A stretch of 38,763 nucleotides of DNA from DATLGD01 sp035540755 (GTDB lineage: Bacteria > Actinomycetota > Actinomycetes > Mycobacteriales > SCTD01): assembly GCA_035540755.1 (NCBI GenBank), contig DATLGD010000117.1, forward strand, positions 1 through 38,763, written 5' to 3'. The notes below the pieces were generated by a model. The model was not told the DNA's origin, did no database searches, and saw only the letters and a program-made list of their open reading frames with translations. Positions 33,922-38,763 of the stretch are shown piece after piece. The position numbers and the translations under genes were made by a program. The first letter of the stretch is position 1. Each line of letters starts with the position of its first letter.

Positions 33922-34557
33922 CGGTGCGGTCCCTGTCGCGTCCTGCAGCGGCAGCCGCAGAGCGGCCAGGACGATCTCGCTCTCGACCACGTCGACCACC
34001 TGCGCGGATGCCTCGGCACTTGCGTCGTCCCGCACCTGCCCGGCCATCGCGCGCGAGGCGTTCAGGCTCTGCTCGTCGTCGAAGACAGCCGAGACCACAC
34101 CGTTGCCGGACCGCCGGTCGACCATGAGCAAGGCGCTGCGGAAGCCGGGCAGCCGCTCCACGGCGGGCAGCACCTGCCTGCGGAAGGTACGGATGCCGGC
34201 GTCGAGCTGCTGCCGGTCCAGTCGGACGCGGGTGCTGCGCACCCAGCAGCCGGGCTCGGCCTGCCGGAGCCGGTGGAGGACGGCGAGCTCGTACTCCTCG
34301 GTGACCGGCTGGCCGCCGGCGACGCGACCGGCCGCCTCGCGCAGAGGAGCCAGCGCCCGCTCGGAGGCGTGCATCGAGGCCCGGTCGGTCCAGACGGAGG
34401 TGACCGTGCAGCGACCGGAGGCGCGGTCGACGTTCATCGACAGGCCGAGGCTGCCGCCCTGCGCGGTGACGCGGGGGAGCACCGAGTCGCGCACGAGGGC
34501 GACGACGTCGTCGACCTTCTCCGGGTCGCCGACCACCACAGTCGCTCGTGCGTGCAC
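33913..34557 (-). CDS. Tandem ABM-like (dimeric alpha/beta barrel) protein
   Basis: 214 residues made of two ferredoxin-like halves of about 100 residues. Each half has the antibiotic-biosynthesis-monooxygenase-like pattern: MHARATVVVGDPEKVDDVVALVRDSVLPRVTAQGGSLGLSMNVD...CTVTSVWTDRASMHASE and RVRLDRQQLDAGIRTFRRQVLPAVERLPGFRSALLMVDRR...GVVSAVFDDEQSLNASR. The F/W-x-D/T-[E/R]-x-[L/M]-x-[A]-S ends are characteristic. Function unknown; single-domain relatives include heme-degrading and quinol enzymes, but no active-site residue is clear. GTG start at 34557 with GAGGAGG 5 nt upstream. Upstream on the same strand is the SpoU-type gene. Confidence 0.75.
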   Translation of the reverse strand: MHARATVVVGDPEKVDDVVALVRDSVLPRVTAQGGSLGLSMNVDRASGRCTVTSVWTDRASMHASERALAPLREAAGRVAGGQPVTEEYELAVLHRLRQAEPGCWVRSTRVRLDRQQLDAGIRTFRRQVLPAVERLPGFRSALLMVDRRSGNGVVSAVFDDEQSLNASRAMAGQVRDDASAEASAQVVDVVESEIVLAALRLPLQDATGTAPVG

Positions 34558-34627
34558 CGCCGCCTCCTCGCCCGCCTGCCGGCAGCCTCCCGCCCGGCGC
34601 TGGGTCGTGGCAAGAGGCCGAGCGGTC

Positions 34628-35281
34628 TCAGTGCCCGAGGCGCCAGGCGTAGAGGGCGGCGGCCGCGGCGGTGGCCAGGTTCAGGCTGCTGACGCCGGGC
34701 CGCATCGGCAGCGACACGACGGCGTCGGCGCGGGACCGCAGCTCGTCGCCGACACCCGAGCGCTCGCTCCCGACCACGAGTGCGGCGTCGTCCGGGAGCC
34801 CGCGCAGCCGCTCACCGCCGGCGTCGAGGAGCAGCACCGGGCCGGTCAGCTCGTCCGGTGTCGCGCGCAGCACCGGCAGCGCGTAGTGCAGCCCGGCGCT
34901 GCCGCGCAGCACGGCCGGGTGCCAGGGGTCCAGGTCGCCGGTGGTCACGACGCCGGAGGCGCCGGCGGCCGCAGCCACGCGGACGGCCGCGCCCGCGTTG
35001 CCGGCCTGGCGGGGGAAGTCCAGGACGAGAAGGGGGGACGCGCGCGTCCGCAGGACCGCACGGTCCTCAGCCGGTCGAGCCGCGGCGGCCTGCACGCCGG
35101 TGGGGTGCTCGACCGGGGCCACGACCGCCCGGTCCAGCAGCGCGCCGAGGACGTCCGGAGCCAGACGCTCAGCGAGCGAGCCGGCACGGCCGAGGTCTTC
35201 GACCTCGACGCGGTGGACGAGCTCGGGCGCGAACCGCAGCGCGTGCTTGACGGCGTGGAAGCCCTCGAGCCGCACCGTCAC
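34628..35281 (-). CDS. TrmH/SpoU-family RNA methyltransferase
   Basis: SAM-dependent 2'-O-ribose RNA methyltransferase of the SPOUT class, 217 residues. N-terminal substrate-binding part (LEGFHAVKHALRFAPELV, HPTGVQAAA). Motif 1: LDFPRQAGNAGAAVRVAAAAGASGVV; motif 2: LVVGSERSGVGDELRSRAD; motif 3: LPMRPGVSSLNLATAAAAALYAW. The knot and SAM-site residues are the usual ones, though motif 1 has R-Q-A-G-N-A-G where N-P-G-N-x-G is more common. RNA target (tRNA or rRNA) not known. GTG start overlaps the PAC2 stop (GTGA). Confidence 0.9.
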   Translation of the reverse strand: MTVRLEGFHAVKHALRFAPELVHRVEVEDLGRAGSLAERLAPDVLGALLDRAVVAPVEHPTGVQAAAARPAEDRAVLRTRASPLLVLDFPRQAGNAGAAVRVAAAAGASGVVTTGDLDPWHPAVLRGSAGLHYALPVLRATPDELTGPVLLLDAGGERLRGLPDDAALVVGSERSGVGDELRSRADAVVSLPMRPGVSSLNLATAAAAALYAWRLGH

Positions 35282-36195
35282 GCCGACGGGCCGTCGCGAC
35301 CCTGCTCGGCGAGGAAGCGCTCGAGCTCGGCGCCCAGCTCGTCCGCGGTCGGCAGGCTGGCGCCGTCGGACCCGAGCAGGCTGCGCTCGCGGCCGGCCTG
35401 GAAGGCGTCGTACTGCTGCTCGAGCGCCTGCACGACCGCCGCCACCTCCGGCGACTCGGCGATCTGCGCGTCGAGCGCCGTGCGGGTGGTCAGCGCGCTG
35501 CTGCCCAGCTCGTCGGTGCCGAGGGTCAGGCCGGTGAGTGCGGCGAGGCTCTCGAGCAGCACCACGGCAGCCGCCGGGTACTCGGTGTCGGCGAGGTAGT
35601 GCGGAACGGCCACGGCGAAGCCGGCCGCGTCGCGACCGGCCTGGCCGAGCCGGTGCTCCAGCAGGTGACCGGCCGTGCCCGGGACCTGGACGGTGCCGAC
35701 CCAGCTCTCGTGCCCGGCGGCGAGCTCGGGGCGGCTGCCGTGCGCGACCACGCCCACCGGACGGGTGTGCGGCACGGCCATCGGGATGCTGTTGAGACCG
35801 ACGGTCAGGCCCACGCCGAGCTCCTCCACGAGCAGCTGGACGGCGGCCACGAAGCGCTCCCACTGCACGTCCGGCTCCGGCCCGGCGAGCACGAGGAACG
35901 GGGCGCCGGCGGCGTCCTCGACCAGGTGCACGGCGAGCTCGGGGTCGGCGTAGCTCTCCCAGTGGTCCTCCGCGAACACCATCAGCGGCCGGCGGGCGCG
36001 GTAGTCGTGCAGCTGGTCGACGTCGAAGCGGGCGACCACCTTCGAGCCGCCGAGCAGCAGGTGTTCGCGCGCCAGCGCCTTGGCGGCGCCGGCGTCGACG
36101 AAGCCGTCGAGTGCCTGCACCAGGACAGGCCGGTCGAGCGGCGCCAGGTCCGCGGGGCGGGCGACGACCTCGAACAGGTCGCGCGGGTCGAGCAC
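35278..36195 (-). CDS. PAC2 family protein (proteasome-assembly-chaperone-like)
   Basis: 305 residues of the PAC2/DUF75 family. Features: VLVQALDGFVDAGAAKALAREHLL near the start, FDVDQLHDYRARRP (the D-x-L-x-D/Y-RxxRP block), FLVLAGPEPDVQWERFV, GLNSIPMAVPHTRP, and AVPHYLADTEYPAAAVVLLESLAALTG. In actinobacteria the function is not settled; relation to proteasome assembly comes from the eukaryotic homologue. GTG start at 36195 with GAGGAG 6-8 nt upstream and a TAGGAC -10 at 36222-36217. First gene of a run with the SpoU methyltransferase and probably the ABM protein. Confidence 0.9.
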   Translation of the reverse strand: MLDPRDLFEVVARPADLAPLDRPVLVQALDGFVDAGAAKALAREHLLLGGSKVVARFDVDQLHDYRARRPLMVFAEDHWESYADPELAVHLVEDAAGAPFLVLAGPEPDVQWERFVAAVQLLVEELGVGLTVGLNSIPMAVPHTRPVGVVAHGSRPELAAGHESWVGTVQVPGTAGHLLEHRLGQAGRDAAGFAVAVPHYLADTEYPAAAVVLLESLAALTGLTLGTDELGSSALTTRTALDAQIAESPEVAAVVQALEQQYDAFQAGRERSLLGSDGASLPTADELGAELERFLAEQGRDGPSA

Positions 36196-36216
36196 GGAGG
36201 TCTCCTCGGGTTCGGG

Positions 36217-36222
36217 GTCCTA
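36217..36222 (-). promoter_or_regulatory. -10 candidate (TAGGAC) of the PAC2-trmH operon
   Basis: Minus strand TAGGAC gives a start near 36210 and a 15-nt leader with GAGGAG before the GTG. Confidence 0.4.
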
Positions 36223-36241
36223 CGCCCGGTGCAACGCCTCG

Positions 36242-36247
36242 TAGCGT
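36242..36247 (+). promoter_or_regulatory. Leaderless promoter -10 (TAGCGT) of the CPBP gene
   Basis: TAGCGT ends 6 nt before the ATG at 36254; no ribosome site. Confidence 0.5.
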
Positions 36248-36253
36248 CAGAGC

Positions 36254-36994
36254 ATGCCGCCCCACCCCCTGGACGCCCGCATCGAGGAGATCCGCGCCCA
36301 GGAGGGGCGGTCCTGGGGGGTCGGCGACGCGCTGCTGGCGGTGCTGGTCGTTCCGCTCCTGGCCACGGTCGTGGCGGGGCTCGTCGACCTCGGCCTGCCG
36401 GTGCCCGACGCGGTGACCCTGCTCGTGGCGTCGGTCGCGCTGTGCGGCCTGGCCGTGCTGGCGGGCCGACGCGCGGCGGCGCAGTCCGGCGGTTGGGAGG
36501 CGGCGCTCGGTCTCGACCTGCCGGAGTGGAGGGACGCCTGGCGGGTGGTCGGCTGGACCGTCGCGCTGGCCCTGTCGATGGTCGCCGCCGTCGGCCTTCT
36601 CCTCCTGCTGGTCCCGCCGCTGCGCGACGCCGAGCCGGAGAGCAACGTCGGCATCGTCGCCGGTCAGCCCCTGTGGACCCTGCTGCTCACCGCCGTGGCC
36701 GCGGTGACGATCGCGCCCGTCGTCGAGGAGCTGCTGTTCCGCGGCATCGCGCTGCGCGGCTTCATGCTCCGCCTGGGCTTCTGGCCCGCGGCCGTGGTGT
36801 CGACCGCCTTCTTCGCGGTGCTGCACGTGCAGCGGCTCGCCGCCGGTTCGGTGATCGTGGTCGTCGCCATCGGCGTGCTCGGTCTCGGCCTGTGCGTGCT
36901 GGCCCGCCGGACCGGACGGCTCGGTCCGGGCATCGGGGTGCACGCGCTGTACAACGCCGTCGTGTTCGCCTGGGCGGTCATCGCCCTGGACTGA
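36254..36994 (+). CDS. CPBP family intramembrane metalloprotease
   Basis: 246-residue ABI/CAAX-type membrane protease. Catalytic motifs: EELLFRG with E158/E159 and R163, FFAVLH with H191, and GIGVHALYN with the final His and Asn. About 7-8 membrane helices. Related bacterial proteins serve in bacteriocin self-immunity or membrane protein turnover; the substrate here is not known and no bacteriocin gene is near. ATG 36254 from the leaderless -10. Ends 11 bp from the truncated flavodoxin gene on the other strand. Confidence 0.92.
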   Translation: MPPHPLDARIEEIRAQEGRSWGVGDALLAVLVVPLLATVVAGLVDLGLPVPDAVTLLVASVALCGLAVLAGRRAAAQSGGWEAALGLDLPEWRDAWRVVGWTVALALSMVAAVGLLLLLVPPLRDAEPESNVGIVAGQPLWTLLLTAVAAVTIAPVVEELLFRGIALRGFMLRLGFWPAAVVSTAFFAVLHVQRLAAGSVIVVVAIGVLGLGLCVLARRTGRLGPGIGVHALYNAVVFAWAVIALD

Positions 36995-37005
36995 GCGCCG
37001 GTCCG

Positions 37006-37272
37006 TCAGAGCACGAGCTGCGCTGCGACGGTGCCGCCCAGCTCCGCGCACGCCTCCAGGTCGGCGCTGCCGACCTGGCCCGTGACCACGACGTGGTCCG
37101 CGGCCTGACGCCACTGCAGGCCGCCGACCACCTTCTCGACCGAGCGCACCGCGCCGGTCGTGTCGTTGCCGCCGTGCACGAAGAGGCCGTAGGGCAGGCC
37201 GACCTTCGCCTCGAGCGTCGGGTAGTACACGGTGTCGAGGAAGTGCTTGAGCGCGCCGCTCATGTACCCCAC
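37006..37272 (-). pseudogene. Flavodoxin/NAD(P)H-oxidoreductase family gene, N-terminal part lost at the insertion point
   Basis: The remaining 88 codons begin in GYMSGALKHFLDTVYYPTLEAKVGLPYGLFVHGGNDTTGAVRSVE and end in a normal C-terminus. In intact homologues this GYMSGALKxFxDxxYYP block follows a 50-70 residue FMN-binding N-terminus that ends ...TPANLGYMSG; here the frame upstream of GTG-GGG-TAC-ATG is unrelated (the sequence of the integrase promoter). GTG at 37272 is only the first available start codon, not the native one. The lost part should be beyond the far end of the integrated element. Non-functional as it stands. Confidence 0.75.
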
Positions 37273-37296
37273 CTTGGCGTATAGGGTGCACCCACC
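37262..37296. other. Attachment-site junction of the integrative element, with integrase promoter
   Basis: Similarity to the flavodoxin-type gene stops within about 37265-37278; plus-strand sequence then holds TAGGGT (37282-37287), 9 nt before the integrase ATG, and a 10-bp palindrome GGGTGCACCC (37284-37293). This is the place where one hybrid att site (attL or attR) must lie. The exact core cannot be set without the empty site. Confidence 0.5.
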
Positions 37297-38763
37297 ATGA
37301 TTGCGGCGATCTACACGCGCATCAGCCGTGACGACGAAGGTCGCGGACTGGGCGTCGAGAGGCAGCGCGCGGACTGCGAACGACTCGTCGCGTCGCGCGG
37401 ATGGGACCTTGGAGAGGTCTTCGTCGAGAACGACGTGTCAGCCTCTACTGCCTCCCGAAAGCCGCGCCCTGAGTACGAGCGAATGTTGGCGGAGGTTCGG
37501 GCCGGGCGGTACTCGGTGGTGGTCGCCTACTCCAACAGCAGGCTGACTCGCCGTCCGCGCGAGTGGATGGACCTCATCGACCTCGCCAACAAGGGCGCCG
37601 TTCAGATCCACACGGTTGTCTCGGGCTCGCATGATCTGGGTACGGCGGACGGCAGAGCCGTCGCACTCACGGTGGCTGCGTGGGACGCGGCGGAGGCAGA
37701 GCGGACCTCAGAGCGGCTCAAGCGGCAGAAGGAAGATCGGGCGGCTCGTGGGCTGCCCCAGGGAGGCCGCTACCGATCGTTCGGCTACACCCGGACCTTC
37801 GAGCCGATCCCGGACGAGGCGGAGGTCGTTCGGGACATCTTCGAGCGCCGGGCGAAGGGTCAGTCAGCCACTTCCATCGCGGCTGAACTGGCGATGCGAG
37901 GCCTGGTGACGGCGGCTGGGAAGTTTTGGACCCCGAGCGCGGTGTCGAAGTTGATCTCCCGGCCTGGCTACGCAGGCCTGCGGGAGTACAAGGGCAACAT
38001 CATTGGAGCCACGTCCTACCCGCCGCTGGTGGAGGAGTCGCTATGGCGAGCGGCAAACGGCGAAGCCGCCCGCTCGTCGCCCGGGACAAACGCACGGCGA
38101 TGGCTGCTCTCCGGGCTGGCAGTCTGCGGCAAGTGTGGCGCGCCGATGGCGGGCACCGCCGCCACGAACTCCTACCGCTGCAACAGCGCTCGGGGTGGCT
38201 GCGGCAACACCAAGATCAAGTCGGCCTGGCTTGAAGGGCCGGTCGTGAGCGTCTTGCTGGCTCGCATGGAAGCGCCGGTGACGGTGCCTTCGGCGGCTCT
38301 GGAGGCGTCCGAGCCGGTGGACTTCACCGCCATCGACGACCGCATCGATGAAGTGCGGCAGGCATACAGCGCAGGGCACTTGGACCTGGCAGACATGACG
38401 AGCCTGCTGTCCGGCCTTCGAGCGCAACGGCGCGCCGCCGAGCAGGCGGCATCACGGTCGGCTCCGCCGCCGGTCCAGGGTCCGATCGCGGGCATCTCGG
38501 AGTGGGTGCGGGCCGACCTCAGCAGGAGGCGGAGTCTCGTGGGACAGCAAGTGAGGGTCATCTCCGTCGGACCCCGGACCGGTAAGGGTCCCGGAAAGTT
38601 CGAGCCAGAGCGGATCACCATCACCTGGGCAGACGGCTCCTCGATCAAGGTGACGGCTCGCGACTTGAAGCAGGTGCCCTACTGGAACCCGGAAGCCGGG
38701 ACGTGGCGGCTGCCACCGGGGGTGCCGACTGCGGCCTTGACCCACCGGCGCTCTGACTTTCTC
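37297..38763 (+). CDS. Large serine recombinase/integrase (3' end off window)
   Basis: 489 codons are open to the window end with no stop. N-terminal resolvase domain about 1-150: IYTRISRDDEG with nucleophile S10 and R8, LGVERQRADCERL, YSNSRLTRRPREW. Recombinase domain about 165-260 (FGYTRTFEPIPDEAEVVRDIFERRAKGQSATSIAAEL, WTPSAVSKLISRPGYAGLREYKG). Zinc ribbon C277, C280, C295, C302. Then a helical region and a C-terminal part. This is the integrase type of actinophages and integrative elements. It is the first gene of the element and points inward. Codon use is visibly less GC-biased than in the neighbours (TCA, AGA, CGA, ATT, TTG), consistent with transfer. ATG 37297 has no ribosome site but a near-leaderless -10. 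Confidence 0.93.
   Translation, partial: MIAAIYTRISRDDEGRGLGVERQRADCERLVASRGWDLGEVFVENDVSASTASRKPRPEYERMLAEVRAGRYSVVVAYSNSRLTRRPREWMDLIDLANKGAVQIHTVVSGSHDLGTADGRAVALTVAAWDAAEAERTSERLKRQKEDRAARGLPQGGRYRSFGYTRTFEPIPDEAEVVRDIFERRAKGQSATSIAAELAMRGLVTAAGKFWTPSAVSKLISRPGYAGLREYKGNIIGATSYPPLVEESLWRAANGEAARSSPGTNARRWLLSGLAVCGKCGAPMAGTAATNSYRCNSARGGCGNTKIKSAWLEGPVVSVLLARMEAPVTVPSAALEASEPVDFTAIDDRIDEVRQAYSAGHLDLADMTSLLSGLRAQRRAAEQAASRSAPPPVQGPIAGISEWVRADLSRRRSLVGQQVRVISVGPRTGKGPGKFEPERITITWADGSSIKVTARDLKQVPYWNPEAGTWRLPPGVPTAALTHRRSDFL

Noticed and set aside
37897..38763. Integrase as two genes because short frames end around 37909
   Set aside because: Reading from ATG 37297 the frame is continuous to the window end through the recombinase and zinc-ribbon domains; the short frames are in other phases.

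Overview
The window is chromosomal DNA of a high-GC Gram-positive bacterium (Actinomycetota). The support is strong G/C third-position bias, many GTG starts, GTGA/ATGA stop-start overlaps, leaderless promoters, and typical actinobacterial families: WS/DGAT acyltransferase, DUF4192, PAC2, HrpA helicase, a WXG100-like pair and actinobacterial-type citrate synthase. The gene set would suit Geodermatophilaceae or a relative, but that is a guess. Genes are packed tightly; no stretch over 300 bases lacks a gene, and I see no tRNA, rRNA or CRISPR array.

Layout. 1-600 (-): truncated secreted lytic-transglycosylase-like protein. 838-1674 (+): TesB thioesterase. 1658-6180 (-): gluconate permease, gluconokinase and an MFS transporter. 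6243-9149 (+): DUF4192 protein, Ca2+/cation exchanger and methyltransferase. 9225-13196 (+): lipid/steroid-like block of WS/DGAT, FAD dehydrogenase and crotonase. 13275-19471: small membrane protein, HrpA, Nudix hydrolase and acyl-CoA dehydrogenase. 19468-22657 (-): three-gene signalling operon (receiver-PP2C phosphatase, CHASE3-type histidine kinase, single-domain receiver). 22746-24110 (+): HipA-like kinase, DUF3037 and a broken 2'-5' RNA ligase-like gene. 24167-26366 (+): 5-oxoprolinase pxpABC. 26392-27644 (+): WXG100-like pair. 27676-31419: citrate synthase (-), MATE pump (+) and pirin (+). 31424-33895: small membrane protein divergent from a NarL-type two-component system, with two long palindromes between them. 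33913-36195 (-): tandem-ABM protein, SpoU-type RNA methyltransferase and PAC2 protein. 36254-36994 (+): CPBP protease. 37006-37272 (-): flavodoxin-family gene cut short. 37297-38763 (+): large serine recombinase running off the window.

Most notable points. (1) The right edge is the end of an integrative element: a large serine integrase abuts a flavodoxin-family gene that has lost its N-terminal part. (2) The pirin gene 6.5 kb away carries an unoccupied site very like the phiC31 attB. (3) The HipA-like/DUF3037 operon has a frameshifted, 3'-deleted third gene. (4) Promoters follow one visible style: TAnnnT 6-9 nt before a GTG/ATG, so leaderless; two of these hexamers are built on the stop codon of the preceding gene. 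(5) Six convergent gene pairs end in inverted repeats that contain the stop codons.
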